Assembly: GCA_039105265.1 (NCBI GenBank)
Contig: JAPFFF010000005.1
Span: 5,193,501 to 5,257,500, forward strand
Direction: 5' to 3'
Length of the DNA: 64,000 nt
Source: Tritrichomonas musculus
Lineage: Eukaryota; Parabasalia; Tritrichomonadida; Tritrichomonadidae
In this document: positions 25,208 through 36,193 of the stretch, piece by piece
Numbering within the stretch: the stretch's first letter is position 1
How the letters are laid out: the number at the start of each line of letters is the position of its first letter
Made by a program: the position numbers and the translations under genes
The notes under the pieces: model-generated
Databases searched by the model: none
What the model saw: only the letters and a program-made list of their open reading frames with translations
Told to the model about the DNA's origin: nothing

Positions 25208-25618
25208 CAGATTCTATAATTATTTGGCCGGTTATTATAAAATTGAAGGATAAACGAACTTCATTCCATTTCTTGTATTGTTCCTTTTTCGCATAAAAAA
25301 TACCATAAGAATTTTAAAAAATCAGATTAAATTTAGGAAGAGTGATGTTTATTTGGTTTGTTTCTTTCAAAAACAATGTTTTTGATTTAAATACTATAAA
25401 TGATTATTTATGTCATACTTATTTATATTTTGAATCAAATTCGATAATTAATATTGGTACAAATAAAGAACGTTCGAATATAAACATTACAATAAAGTAT
25501 TAGTTTATATTACTTTTTTCTTTAAAATTGACATGTGTTTTATCTGATTTAAAAAAAGCAGAAGTAACAAAGCATAATATATGTGGTATTGTTAAATGAT
25601 GACATGAAATAAATCATA
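25208..25618. other. AT-rich spacer
   Basis: 411 bp between two minus-strand genes. No gene, repeat or clear motif was seen. Confidence 0.55.
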
Positions 25619-26239
25619 TCATGACATTTTAATTTTTTTTTTGAATACTGATGGATAAAGCCTTTTTTTGTTTTTAATTTCTTGTTCTTCCATTTCTGAT
25701 GCTATATAGGGGGTGACTCGATGTTTTCTTAGTTTTGGAAGGACTGATATTTGTGTTAATGGTCGAGGTTCGCCTCTATTTTTCATTTCGCGAGATTTAA
25801 TCCAAAATCGTCGATTTGCAAGTTGTTGTTTATCTTTAATGCCTTTTCTGATTAATAATAAATTTGAGCCTGGTGTTACATAGCATTCATCTAAGGTCAT
25901 TCCATCTTCTATGGTTCCATGGCGAGAAACTATGTAATATTGGCTTACGTTAATTTTTCCTTTTAAAACATCTTGCAATCTTTCACGAAATGATTCGATT
26001 GATTCACGCAAGTTGAATTCTACGTTAACAGAAGTAATATCAGGAAGACGAACTTTAACAGTTCCATCTGGTTTTAATGGCTGGCTACGGCGAACGATTG
26101 CGAGATCTTGAAGGTGATAATTAAATTGTTGCGAAAAAGGTGCTTCTTGATTATTTTGAAGATGGGATTGATTTCCTGATGGACTGGATTGAATTTGCGA
26201 AAGAGAAGTTGTTGATGTGTCAGCAGAAGTTTGATACAT
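25619..26239 (-). CDS. Protein with ubiquitin-like (beta-grasp) domain
   Basis: 206 residues. The first 55 are Ser/Gln-rich and disordered. Residues about 60-130 read as a beta-grasp fold: TVKVRLPDITSVNVEFN as a beta hairpin, then the helix ESFRERLQDVLKG, then YIVSRHGTIEDGMTLDECYV and the last strand SNLLLIRKG. That spacing fits ubiquitin, Ras-binding or similar folds; there is no diglycine end, so it is not a conjugated modifier. The tail is very basic (RRFWIKSREMKNRG, then KNKKRLYPSVFKKKIKMS), which suggests nuclear or RNA/membrane contact. The family is not recognised; the fold is an inference from pattern. The ATG (26237-26239) follows an in-frame spacer without other starts. Confidence 0.65.
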   Translation of the reverse strand: MYQTSADTSTTSLSQIQSSPSGNQSHLQNNQEAPFSQQFNYHLQDLAIVRRSQPLKPDGTVKVRLPDITSVNVEFNLRESIESFRERLQDVLKGKINVSQYYIVSRHGTIEDGMTLDECYVTPGSNLLLIRKGIKDKQQLANRRFWIKSREMKNRGEPRPLTQISVLPKLRKHRVTPYIASEMEEQEIKNKKRLYPSVFKKKIKMS

Positions 26240-26422
26240 TATTTCATATTTGAAAAAAAAACGTTATAAAAAATATTTTCTGAAATTTTGAATGACTTCT
26301 CAATTAAAAATCATGAAATATTTCTTACAATAAACTATCAAATGTGATACAAATATCAATAATAAGGCTAGTAAGTAAAAACATTTATTCAAACAAATAA
26401 AATAAACAAACATATAAAAATA

Positions 26423-29400
26423 TTAAAACATATTATTGTAATATAATTGTCTTGAATTATTATTATTATTGTTCCTTTGTATTCTGGTGACTCTAGGAAA
26501 ACGAAGCTGTTGTTGATTATTGTTATTATTATATTGATATCTTTGATTTTGATTCTGACTATTTTTTAACGATTTAGATCTTCTTTGGCTAGATGTAGGT
26601 TTTTTAATGAATATGACACTATCTTTCATATAATTTTCTAGTTCTTCCATTGTGACAGTTCCAATCTTTCCGTATTCGAATTTTGGTTCAATAAACTCAA
26701 TATTGTGTGAATGAAACATTGTACCTTTTCCATCATTTTTATTTTTACTCCTCTTACTGTTAATGTTATCAAGATCATCAAGATCATCAATACTTTCGCT
26801 TGTTATGAATGTTGGAGGGGGTTTGATTGGTTCTTTAATTGCTGTATCATCTACATCATTATCGTGATCATTGAATAATTTTTTGTGCACTTCGACTGAA
26901 AAAGGTGGCTTTGGTTCTCTTCCTTGTTCGGAATTGATGCTATTTCTCCTTAAAGATGATGAATGGTCGGCAATAGAATTCTTAGGAATATTTGAATCGT
27001 TATTTGGCCCATTTTTTGAATAGAAACTTCTGTAAGCATGAACAGGAGGTTTTTTCCGTTTAGGTGAATTTTCATCTATCTGTTTCTCTGGAGGAGGTTT
27101 TGGCTTTAGTTCAGTTTTCGGCTGTTTTTTAGTTTTCTTTGTTTTTTTGCAATTTTTGTGACTTTTTGTTTTCCTTGGGGCGGTTTTTGGCGGTTTTTCA
27201 GGTGGAGGAGCAGGTTTCTTCTCTCTGTCATCGTCATCTTTATATACGTCTGGCTCTTTTGGCGGCCTTATTTTGACCTTAGAAGTGATTTTATCCTCGA
27301 TTTTAATGAAATGATTCTTTGGAATGAAATCGAGCTCAACGACGAGATCTTCGAACTCTTCGTGGTGCTCGTACTCGATGTTATCGCTTTCGTTATCACT
27401 CACGAACCTCACTCTGGTCTCACTATTAATAGTGTTTCTCAGCAAATTTGTTTCATTCTCGTTTTTAATGTCGTTTAAAATAGTGAAATTTCTCTTCTTT
27501 TTCTTCTTTCGAGTCTTGTCACTTTTTTCATTGTTATTTTTGACAGCGTCGGCGGTTGGACTGACCTTAACCGATGAAAATGGCCTCTCAATATTCGCCT
27601 CTAGTTGATTGTACTCATCCAGATCTCCACTTTCTTCCTTCTCAGCAGGACGCTCGAAGAAGTAGCCGTAAGGAATGACAAACAGGCTCTCAAACGACGA
27701 CACAAGCAAGGAGCCGTTTGAGTCATAGAAGCAGCCGGCGGAGATTCCGTACGAAAAGTTGATGTGCGCCAAAGGGAACAAATTGGACGTCCATAAGAAA
27801 ATCTCGCCTTCATTCGAGACAGAAATCAAAGTGTCGCGACTTTTCAAGTAGCTCAAATACTTCACAGCGAACGGGATCTCACTCATTGAATTGAACTCGC
27901 TCAGTGGGGCGCGTTTGCCATTACTTGTGTGAGTCTTGTTGAAGTCCAAACTTCGGCTGATTGATGAAAGAGTTGGCAATTCGAAGCATTCAATACATCC
28001 GTGCGCATCGCCTGCAAAAAGTGACAGCTTTTCTTCCTCTGCGAAGAAGCACGTGATGAGGGCCCTGTCAATTCTTTTCAGGACACGAAGAGTCTCAGAT
28101 TCAAGGACAATCATCTGTGTCTTCGAAGAAATAACAAATCGATTGTATGACCGAAGAAAGACGCCGCAAATCAGGTCGGTGCACCCCAAATAAACTTTTT
28201 CAAAGAGGAGGCACTTTTCAATAGAAAATGCATAAACATAGCCGGTTGATGAAACAGCCAAAATGCACTTCTCGTTGTTATTCTTGTCATACTTGATGAT
28301 TTGTGTAACATTGGTAACACTCAATGGCACTTTTATAACCGTTTTTTTTAGCTTGTTTTGGTTTCGCTTATCTGAATCATCAAATGAGTTGGAAATCGAA
28401 AAGAGATCTCGTTGGTGGACTATATCAACTTTGATGATGTTTCCAGAGTAAAAACGAAGGAAAAGTGAATCGTCATCTAAGGTGAAATCGACAATCTCAT
28501 TTGATAGCGAACTTGACATGAGCTCAAGTAACTTTCGGCCTGTCTTTCCAATAAATGAAGAAACAATAAAATCTTTTTGAAAGCAAAAAAGAGTTGATGG
28601 CTTATTTGGCTCTAGATATCTTTCAATCTTTAAAGCATTAGAAGTTAAATGAGTCAAAAATTTGGTAAATATTGAAACTTCATAAATAAAAACATCAATT
28701 CCTTTGGAAAACATTAAAATTTGATTTTCTTCAACCCGAGCAGTGATGATATCTGGGTTAATGTTGATGGTTTCGATTCGTGATTCTGTGTTAACATTAA
28801 TCAATGATAATGTATGATCTAATTCTACTGTTACAAGAAAATAACGATCAAAAAGAGCTGCCATCAGAATATGAGAATTATTACTAATATTTGTGGCTAT
28901 CTTGGAATAAAATTGTCCGAATTCTACAAAATATACATTTCCAAATTCGTTACCAATAACTATCAAACGTTTTTCCTCATAAAATGAAAGGGATGATATT
29001 CTCCCAGGCATTAAGTTTGGCATTGACCCAATTAAAGTGCCATCTGATGAATGCACAAAAAGTGATTGTCCAATTGGTACTGCAATTGAATCTTCAGATT
29101 CAATAAAAAGTGGAGAATTGACTTTGGTAAATATTTCATCTTTATATAGTTCTGTTAACCTTGAAAATTCTATTAATTGTGAAAATGGCCCCTTGCCTGA
29201 AAATTGAGGAATTATCATTTTTGAAAATGTAATTCCTTGTCCAGCAGTAACGAGAGTCCCTGATTTTGGTAGATAAAACAAGCATGTAATTGTTCTGATA
29301 GAAAATGAAAGAGGGTGAACGACCACTGAAGATGGCTCAATCATCCATATAAAGTGAAGATGTGTTGAATTTTTCACAGATGATATTATATGATCGATTT

Positions 29401-29611
29401 TTTTAATATAATGTAATGCAATTGCGGGTAGATTTATAGTCTGTACAACTCGATCTTTATTCCATATATATGAATTTGAGCCATCAGAAGAAATATATAA
29501 ATCTTTTTTTATTGTAGAAAATGCGGTAATTCGACGATTTTGAGGTTGTACATTAGCAACATGTGAAATTCCCCAATGTAGCTCCCTTGTGGAAGCAGAA
29601 TCATAACTCAT
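26423..29611 (-). CDS. Beta-propeller protein with long basic, proline-rich tail
   Basis: 1062 residues. The first 620 or so contain many weak WD40/propeller blades (NRRITAFSTIKKDLYISSDG, TLVTAGQGITF, FAGDAHGCIECFELP, SRDTLISVSNEGEIFLW), enough for two seven-bladed propellers. The remainder, about 630-1062, is disordered: acidic patches (DLDEYNQLE, YEHHEEFED), then Lys/Pro runs (EKKPAPPPEKPPKTAPRKTK), then an Asn/Gln-rich end. Large two-propeller scaffolds of this shape occur in ciliary and vesicle-coat proteins, but no specific family can be named. A central part of the gene, about 27600-28200, is clearly GC-richer than both ends. The start ATG is at 29609-29611. Confidence 0.65.
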   Translation of the reverse strand: MSYDSASTRELHWGISHVANVQPQNRRITAFSTIKKDLYISSDGSNSYIWNKDRVVQTINLPAIALHYIKKIDHIISSVKNSTHLHFIWMIEPSSVVVHPLSFSIRTITCLFYLPKSGTLVTAGQGITFSKMIIPQFSGKGPFSQLIEFSRLTELYKDEIFTKVNSPLFIESEDSIAVPIGQSLFVHSSDGTLIGSMPNLMPGRISSLSFYEEKRLIVIGNEFGNVYFVEFGQFYSKIATNISNNSHILMAALFDRYFLVTVELDHTLSLINVNTESRIETININPDIITARVEENQILMFSKGIDVFIYEVSIFTKFLTHLTSNALKIERYLEPNKPSTLFCFQKDFIVSSFIGKTGRKLLELMSSSLSNEIVDFTLDDDSLFLRFYSGNIIKVDIVHQRDLFSISNSFDDSDKRNQNKLKKTVIKVPLSVTNVTQIIKYDKNNNEKCILAVSSTGYVYAFSIEKCLLFEKVYLGCTDLICGVFLRSYNRFVISSKTQMIVLESETLRVLKRIDRALITCFFAEEEKLSLFAGDAHGCIECFELPTLSSISRSLDFNKTHTSNGKRAPLSEFNSMSEIPFAVKYLSYLKSRDTLISVSNEGEIFLWTSNLFPLAHINFSYGISAGCFYDSNGSLLVSSFESLFVIPYGYFFERPAEKEESGDLDEYNQLEANIERPFSSVKVSPTADAVKNNNEKSDKTRKKKKKRNFTILNDIKNENETNLLRNTINSETRVRFVSDNESDNIEYEHHEEFEDLVVELDFIPKNHFIKIEDKITSKVKIRPPKEPDVYKDDDDREKKPAPPPEKPPKTAPRKTKSHKNCKKTKKTKKQPKTELKPKPPPEKQIDENSPKRKKPPVHAYRSFYSKNGPNNDSNIPKNSIADHSSSLRRNSINSEQGREPKPPFSVEVHKKLFNDHDNDVDDTAIKEPIKPPPTFITSESIDDLDDLDNINSKRSKNKNDGKGTMFHSHNIEFIEPKFEYGKIGTVTMEELENYMKDSVIFIKKPTSSQRRSKSLKNSQNQNQRYQYNNNNNQQQLRFPRVTRIQRNNNNNNSRQLYYNNMF

Positions 29612-30647
29612 TCAAATTCAATTTAAAATAAACGAGTTTTTTCAAAATTGTGTTTATTATTGAAATTTCCTTCACTTTTTCACAAATTATTTTGTGTTAT
29701 GTATTCATAGATATCTAATTCTTTTATCGTAAATATGATATCAATGCTAATTCATTAAATATCATTATCTGTTGGGATGCATAAGCAATCTCTCTTTTCC
29801 ATCATTTTTTTTTATTTCAACTCAATAAAGTTTAATTTATTATATCCTTAGAGTTAAAAGATATATCAAATCCAAATTTATAGTCTGTACATAAACTTCT
29901 TTAGATTTATTGAAGAAAATCTTTTAATTTTCACAATAATCATTATTATTTTGTTAAAAATCTTAATAAGATGCAATGGAATTATTAAAATTGTCAAGAT
30001 ATAAAGATAAATGGTAATCTTTTTCGTAGTAAACCTTTAAACAAGAGAAAAATATATAGATCTAATAATTTAATTTGTTTTATATTTATTAGTTCAATTT
30101 TTCAACTTTGTATACAAAAATATGACATAAATGATTGTTTTATTATGATCATGAACAATGTTTTTAGAGGAAATTTGAAAAAATCGAAAAAAAAATGTAA
30201 ATTTGATAAATAATGATAATTGATGAAATATATTGAAACTGCTGTTATAATTTAATTTTTTGTTTTGATTTTTTTGTAAATTAATTGTTCATGGTCAGAT
30301 TTACAAATCATTTAATTGAAATTCATCATTTTATATTAATATTCTTTTCAAAAGTAGTTGAAAAAAACAATAAATATTTTTAACTTACGTTAGAGTTGAA
30401 AGAATGCAAAAATGTGGAGAAAATACAAAAAAGTTGTATTATTATTGGAACAATAATAAATAGCAATTAAATTAGTCAATTGGTATTAAATAATTTTTGT
30501 AATAGTCTTAACAAAAAGGATTAAAAGATCTGATTGTTGCTAGAAATTGTTTTTCAGACGAAAACATCAATAAGAATGCAACAACTATGATTTTACGATT
30601 ATTCAGAAAATTGAAAAGAATACCGTTTACACATCATTGAAAATAGA
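29612..30647. other. AT-rich divergent spacer
   Basis: 1.04 kb upstream of two divergent genes. No ORF, RNA gene or repeat was recognised. The only motif is the initiator at 30634 for the plus-strand gene. Confidence 0.55.
30634..30638 (+). promoter_or_regulatory. Initiator-like TCATT
   Basis: TCATT with its A 12 bases before the ATG of the Myb/U-box-like gene; fits the trichomonad Inr TCA(Py)(T/A). Confidence 0.5.
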
Positions 30648-32207
30648 ATGGAATTGTGTTATATACCGTTTACTTATATTTTTGTGAAAACGACAACCGA
30701 ACAGCCATCAGAGCCCGAGATTCAAAAAGAATTTGAAGGAATCATCACAATTGATGACATATATCCATATTATAAAATGGAACAAGGTGAAATTGATGAT
30801 GATATCTATATGAAAATGGAAAAAGAAAAAAAAGAACGAATACAAGGCATTATAAATCGTTTAAATCGATCTTTAGATGAAATACAGCCACTTTGGCCGC
30901 AAGCTTCTAAATTGGAGCTTTATATTGCATTTGATAAAAGTTATAATGATCCAAATCAACTAGTTAATGATATTGAGGATCAGAATTTTAAAGAATTTAT
31001 CAAAGATTGTGCAAAAGAGTTAAATTTACAATCAAACAACAAAAAGCAGAATAAATCTTCATATAATTCTACAATTCACTCAAGTATGTTTGGTAGAACG
31101 AATGAAGATATTGAGCAAAATGAAGAAGAAGATGAAAATGACAATTATAATAATAGAGATGACGATTCTGATTTTGAAAATCAATCAGAAACGCCTAAAA
31201 AATGGAACCTTAGACGTTCAACAAAAGTACAACAAGTTGATGAGAGCAATCAAACTTCAAATGAAGGGGATTCAAATAGCCAGCAAGCAAATTCGAATAC
31301 TGATAATGATGAATTCAGTGATGGTGATGATGCAAGTGATGATGATTTTAGTTATGGTGGTAAAGGCTCTTCATCACGTAAAAAGCAAAAGAAAAGCAAA
31401 AAAATTACTAAGAAAGCATCTTCAGCCGAAGGTCAGTCAAAAAGGAAATGTCATAGAGAACAAGAAAATATTGATCTCCCTCGACCAAAAGAAATCAAGC
31501 AATCTGATTGGGAAACATGGAGCTTTGCACATAAACAATCTTATTTAAAAGGATCAAGGAATGCAAACGCATATTATTACAGGAATCTCAAGCAAGGGGA
31601 AAAAGCACGGAATGGAAAATGGACTCCAGAAGAAACAAAACTCTTTTTAAATCGTATCAAAGTAATGTCCAAAAAAAATTTCTATGATTCTACACCACAA
31701 TGGGGTATTTTTTCAATGGCTATTCCAGGACGTGTTGGATACCAATGTGCAAATTATTATAGAAACCTTGTTCTTGAAGGGAGGATTTACGACCCTCGTT
31801 ATAAAGTTATTGATGGTAAATTGAAGTATATTGCATTTCATCAAAAAGAAAATAAGCGAAAAGGTAAATCAAAGAGCAAAAGCAACAGTGATAGTGATAA
31901 CGAAAAATATGAAGCAGATAATGATGGCGATGATGAAAACAAAAAATTATCTATTTACGAAAGATATGCTAGAGAAAATCCGATTATAGGCGCAATAGAT
32001 AGCATTACAAAAGAAGTGATTCGTGTTCCCGCAATATCGCCTGATGGCTATTTGCTTGATTATAACACTTGGCTCAAAATTATTACTCAGACAGGGTGTG
32101 ATCCATACACAAGAAATCATCTAACCAAGAGATCGTTAGTTGTCTTAAACTTTGATAACATCGACCAATATCGAGATAAGATCAAAAATTTGGTACTAGA
32201 AGCATAG
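30648..32207 (+). CDS. Myb/SANT-like protein with C-terminal U-box-like domain
   Basis: 519 residues. An acidic N-terminal third leads into a Ser/Asp/Asn-rich disordered stretch (about 135-270) with basic KKQKKSKKITKK, a likely nuclear signal. Residues about 320-380 form a SANT/Myb-like domain: NGKWTPEETKLFLNRI, then PQWGIFSMAIPGRVGYQCA, with the first Trp and the WxxFS...RxxxQC pattern of a Myb repeat. The last 75 residues look like a U-box: DSITKEVIRVPAISPDGY, LDYNTWLKII, then CDPYTRNHLTKRSLVVLN and IDQYRDKIKNL. U-boxes recruit E2 enzymes without zinc. A DNA-binding or chromatin protein with ubiquitin-ligase activity is the natural inference, though E2 binding is untested. The fusion seems characteristic of trichomonads. 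Confidence 0.75.
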   Translation: MELCYIPFTYIFVKTTTEQPSEPEIQKEFEGIITIDDIYPYYKMEQGEIDDDIYMKMEKEKKERIQGIINRLNRSLDEIQPLWPQASKLELYIAFDKSYNDPNQLVNDIEDQNFKEFIKDCAKELNLQSNNKKQNKSSYNSTIHSSMFGRTNEDIEQNEEEDENDNYNNRDDDSDFENQSETPKKWNLRRSTKVQQVDESNQTSNEGDSNSQQANSNTDNDEFSDGDDASDDDFSYGGKGSSSRKKQKKSKKITKKASSAEGQSKRKCHREQENIDLPRPKEIKQSDWETWSFAHKQSYLKGSRNANAYYYRNLKQGEKARNGKWTPEETKLFLNRIKVMSKKNFYDSTPQWGIFSMAIPGRVGYQCANYYRNLVLEGRIYDPRYKVIDGKLKYIAFHQKENKRKGKSKSKSNSDSDNEKYEADNDGDDENKKLSIYERYARENPIIGAIDSITKEVIRVPAISPDGYLLDYNTWLKIITQTGCDPYTRNHLTKRSLVVLNFDNIDQYRDKIKNLVLEA

Positions 32208-32727
32208 CTGATGCATTTCTTATTTTTTCTTATTGTCACTTATTAATAATTTTAAATAAATTACGTGGTTTTGTTTAACTTTTTATATTTATCTTTTGAA
32301 TAGAAGAAGAAGAGTAGTATATATGAGTTCTTTTAGGTCATGATAAAAAGATTCATTAACAATCTAATTTACTTACTTTCCATAAAATTAAATTTGTATA
32401 TTTATTTTTGCATAAATGAATCTAATCTATATCATAATTTTGAGAAAATCGTATTAATGAAAAATTCATGTTATTAAAAATTTATTCATTCCTGACCATG
32501 CAAATTAGATATTTTATGAATATAAATGTTCTGGTATATATTACTAGAAATGCACGAACAAGATATTTCATCTTGTAAAATATAGCTTTTGTTTTAGAAA
32601 TAATATGAGCTTTGATTAGAAATTCACGAAATAATTTGGAGTAATATAAAATAAACGAACTCATTTTTCAATTGTTTCATAATTTTTTTGAAAGTATATT
32701 TGTCCATATACTAATTTATTACATCAA
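32208..32727. other. AT-rich spacer
   Basis: 520 bp between two plus-strand genes. A minus-strand ORF of 60 codons (32482-32664) is basic and hydrophobic with no recognised motif and probably not a gene. Confidence 0.5.
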
Positions 32728-34440
32728 ATGATATTTTTTACTTTATTTTTTTCGATTCAAACAAGTTCAAAGTCTCTCTCGTATTCCGATTCATCGCTAG
32801 TTACAATATATATTGATGAAATTGGAACTCCAAACAAACCATTATCTTATATATCATTTTCATCTTTTCAATGTTGCCAATCTTCATCAAATCAGCCTTC
32901 ATCAACACTTTCTGATATATTTTTTGGTCATAAACTCACAAATGTTGGTATTTTGGCAAATTTTGCGAAAGATACCAGTTCGTCAGAATTTTGTTCTCAG
33001 GCACTTACAGAAAAACAATTTCATTTGCTCACGGGTGCAATTCAAAATAATTTAAGTTATCGTTTTGTAGCAGATGATTTAGAATATTTTGTACCAATAG
33101 GAAGAAATGATAATAATTATAATCTCCAGTATTATTCTGAGTATTCTTTTAATTTTTTATATAACAATGGAAATATTGTCAAATTTGCTGTTTCAGGCAA
33201 TGAAGATAGTTTAAAGCAATTGCAATTCAAAGGGAACTATGATTTATCGTTTAATGTCCATTGGAAGCAAACTACAATCGCATCTAGAAATCGTTTCACC
33301 AACTTTTATATGAGCTATCTGTTTTTAAATGATTCGATTCAAAATAAAATTATTTTGCAATTAATAGTTCAATTAACAATTTTATTCATTATTATTTACC
33401 TTATTTATAATCAAATGATGGCTGATTTTGAGATCTCAAATCAAACATTAATTGATTTTGATGAATTTGAGCAAAAAACGAAAGACAAAGGATGGAAAAT
33501 GCTTCATGGAGATATATTTCGTTCACCAGATCATACTACGATGTTTTCAATTCTGACTAGCAGTGGTTCTCACTTTTTCCATACATTATTTTTCACATTA
33601 ATTTTATGTAGTTTTTACAACCTCACCTCAGGTATTGAAAAGGTTAAAGACAGTCTTTTTAATACATTTTTGATTGCTTTTATACTAACTTCTTTCATGA
33701 GCGGCTTTACAGCTACAACAATGAGTTATGCTTTTGCCATCCGTCAATGGCTTCGTTTAGTTTTAGGAGGTGTTTATATGTTTCCATTTGTAGCCGAAGT
33801 TTTAATCCTTTTTGCCAACTTTTTCAAGAACAAAGATATCTCATTTTTATCTTTGTTATTCTTCATTCTCATTCTTTTATTACCTGTTTCATTCATTGCA
33901 ACTTTAGGAGGAGTCTTTGCCAACAGAAAGAAGCTTTTTTCAAAGAATCCATGTCAAGTTGCCTTAGTTCCACGACAACTACCAAAGCTTCCTTGGTATC
34001 TTTCTGATTTCTTTGTTTGTTTACTCATTGGTCTTTTTATTACATTCTCTTTCTCTTCCCAGTTGTTCTTTATTTTACAATCTGTCTTTCTTGATCAAGT
34101 TTTCAATCATTATTTCTCATTTTTTGTCAGTTTTGTCTTGATTTGTTTATTATCAGTTTGCTCAGTTGTTGTTGCAGTCTACTTCAGATTACAGGAAGAA
34201 TATTACAAATGGCACTGGATATCCTTCATTGCACCAGCTTCATCATCTTTATTTGTCTTTGTTTTTTGCATTGTATTTTATCATTTTTATGATGTTGGGA
34301 ATACAACTTTTCAGTTGATCTCTTACATATGCAGTTCAACCATTTTGAGTTTGCTTTTTGGGTTAGTTGTCGGATTTGCTGGTCATGCTGGAACTAGTTT
34401 ATTTGTCAGAGTCGTTTTCTCTAATTTGAAGCTTGATTGA
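32728..34440 (+). CDS. Nonaspanin, TM9SF/EMP70 family
   Basis: 570 residues. A signal peptide (IFFTLFFSIQTSS) is followed by a luminal domain to about residue 200, then nine transmembrane helices. Family marks are visible: GWKMLHGDIFRSP after the first helix (family GWKLVHGDVFR), RQLPKLPWYLSD (family QIPxQPWY), a segment reading LQEEYYKWHWISFIAP (family QxDYxWWWRSF) and the C-terminal KLD, which fits the KxD Golgi-retention signal that binds COPI. TM9SF proteins sort membrane proteins with glycine-rich transmembrane helices and act in adhesion and phagocytosis in Dictyostelium. At 570 residues it is slightly shorter than the usual 600-660 because the luminal part is reduced. Confidence 0.9.
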   Translation: MIFFTLFFSIQTSSKSLSYSDSSLVTIYIDEIGTPNKPLSYISFSSFQCCQSSSNQPSSTLSDIFFGHKLTNVGILANFAKDTSSSEFCSQALTEKQFHLLTGAIQNNLSYRFVADDLEYFVPIGRNDNNYNLQYYSEYSFNFLYNNGNIVKFAVSGNEDSLKQLQFKGNYDLSFNVHWKQTTIASRNRFTNFYMSYLFLNDSIQNKIILQLIVQLTILFIIIYLIYNQMMADFEISNQTLIDFDEFEQKTKDKGWKMLHGDIFRSPDHTTMFSILTSSGSHFFHTLFFTLILCSFYNLTSGIEKVKDSLFNTFLIAFILTSFMSGFTATTMSYAFAIRQWLRLVLGGVYMFPFVAEVLILFANFFKNKDISFLSLLFFILILLLPVSFIATLGGVFANRKKLFSKNPCQVALVPRQLPKLPWYLSDFFVCLLIGLFITFSFSSQLFFILQSVFLDQVFNHYFSFFVSFVLICLLSVCSVVVAVYFRLQEEYYKWHWISFIAPASSSLFVFVFCIVFYHFYDVGNTTFQLISYICSSTILSLLFGLVVGFAGHAGTSLFVRVVFSNLKLD

Positions 34441-35794
34441 AATTGCTTGTTTCTGTATAAAAAATTTTTTATTTGAAATTAATAATAAAAATCTTTGTTT
34501 TTTATTATGATAATGTAATTCATCTTTTATTAATGATTTTTTCATTTTGTGCATGAAGGATATATAAATATTGGTTTTGGAGTTTTAAAAAATAGCAAAA
34601 GAATTTGGCAATCTTTTTTGTGATAATAGAATGATTTGATAACTGATTTTTTACCTCTTTATTGGAAAGTCAAATGATTTTGTTATTCTGCCTGATTAGA
34701 AATTCAATTGAGAATTTCTATGAGTTTTCTGAAATAAAAAATGTTATAAAATATGAATATATTAGAAAATAGATTGAATGAAATGCAAAAAATAATAATT
34801 TTAGATATAATAAATTGCAAATATTATTATTTATTTGAATTTTAGTCAAGAAATACTTTTTTTCTATAATTGTTTTTTTTTGCTTTTGATTGCTTCATGT
34901 TTTCACATAAAAAGAAAATCAAATTTGTGGCCCAAAAATGACAATTACTAATATAATCCTGTTACTAATGCTGTATATCCTTTCAAAACAAAAAATTATA
35001 TTTTCAAGTCAAAGATATTGAAAATTATATTATTTTCACGAATCAGTCATTCAGCTAAATTATAAGTAGATTTAAACTTTATCGCTTACATTTATTTGAT
35101 TTTTCTTATTTTGAACAACAATAAAATAGAAATCATTGAAAAAAAATTGAATTTTATTTCTGTGGGACATCATCTCCGATAACATAAAAATCTATTGAAT
35201 TTAAAAGAATCCAGCATAACTCAGAAATTCATAATTAATCATTAGCAACAGCCCAATTATATAATAATTTTACTTTATTTCTCTATTTATATGATTTGTA
35301 TTAATTGCTAAATTGAAAATAACAGGAGAAATACGAAGAACAATCAAAAAAGCATTTTATTGAATTTTTTCAATCCTGAAAAATGAACAACACTTTCCCG
35401 AAGCTTACTTCTTCACTTTAAAAAGCAAACAGGAGGTTCTGAGTATTATTTGTCTTCAATTAATATAGATTATTTATTTAAAAATTGCAAAATCATTATA
35501 GCTAGCTAAAAAAAGATTTGTCAACTTGTCGATTATAAAATTCTAGAAGCATTCAAAATTTAATTAAAATAAAGAGAATTTAAATGATAGGAGATAATAT
35601 CAAAAAATATTTTATTAACAAAAAATAGTTGGAAAATATTGTTTTCTTTTGGTTTCAAATTATAAAACTTTTTTTTTTATTATTTCATTGAATTATCGTT
35701 AATCCTTTGAAAAGTTCAAATTTTGAAATGAAATCAATTTCAGAGGTGAAATGATTTTTTAGTTCCAAAATCAATTCACATTTTATAATATCTC
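34441..35794. other. AT-rich spacer
   Basis: 1.35 kb between two plus-strand genes. No ORF of note, repeat or RNA gene was recognised. The initiator at 35776 is the only assigned motif. Confidence 0.55.
35776..35780 (+). promoter_or_regulatory. Initiator-like TCACA
   Basis: TCACA with its A 17 bases before the ATG at 35795; matches the classic trichomonad Inr. Confidence 0.55.
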
Positions 35795-36193
35795 ATGGAA
35801 TTACACATCAAAGCCATCGAAGCAGCTGAAGTTCCAAAAATGGACACATGCGGCAAATCAGACCCATACCTCAAATTCTCATTAAGCACCTCCTCACAAA
35901 CATGGAAAACAAAAACTAAGAAGAATACCAACACACCAGTTTGGAATGAAGAATTTCACTTACCAATCACATCAAACATGAGTGATGAACTTACAATCAA
36001 GCTTTATGATGATGATGATGTTTCAAAAGATGATATCATTTCATCTATGACTTTCCCAGTCAGAAACTTCCAAGTTGGAAAGGTTATCGATCAATGGTAC
36101 TCATTCACACCAGCTAAGGGTGTAAAGAATGGTGGAAAAGTTAGACTTGTCTTCCATCTTGACAAATCTGGAAAGACAGCTTTCAAAGCATAA
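35795..36193 (+). CDS. Single C2-domain protein
   Basis: 132 residues making one complete C2 domain and little else. Strand 1 MELHIKAIEAAEV is followed by the first calcium loop with D17 and D23 (MDTCGKSDPYLKF), the central TPVWNEEFHLPI typical of C2 folds, and the second calcium loop with acidic residues from D72 to D80 (YDDDDVSKDD). The five-aspartate arrangement suggests calcium-dependent membrane binding. There is no signal peptide or membrane helix, so it is probably cytosolic and recruited to phospholipid on calcium rise. Codons are cleaner and more regular than in neighbours, which may indicate high expression. The stop is TAAA. Single-C2 proteins of this size are a known multi-copy type in trichomonads. 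Confidence 0.9.
   Translation: MELHIKAIEAAEVPKMDTCGKSDPYLKFSLSTSSQTWKTKTKKNTNTPVWNEEFHLPITSNMSDELTIKLYDDDDVSKDDIISSMTFPVRNFQVGKVIDQWYSFTPAKGVKNGGKVRLVFHLDKSGKTAFKA

Noticed and set aside
32482-32664. 60-codon minus ORF
   Set aside because: Too short, no motif, AT-driven composition.
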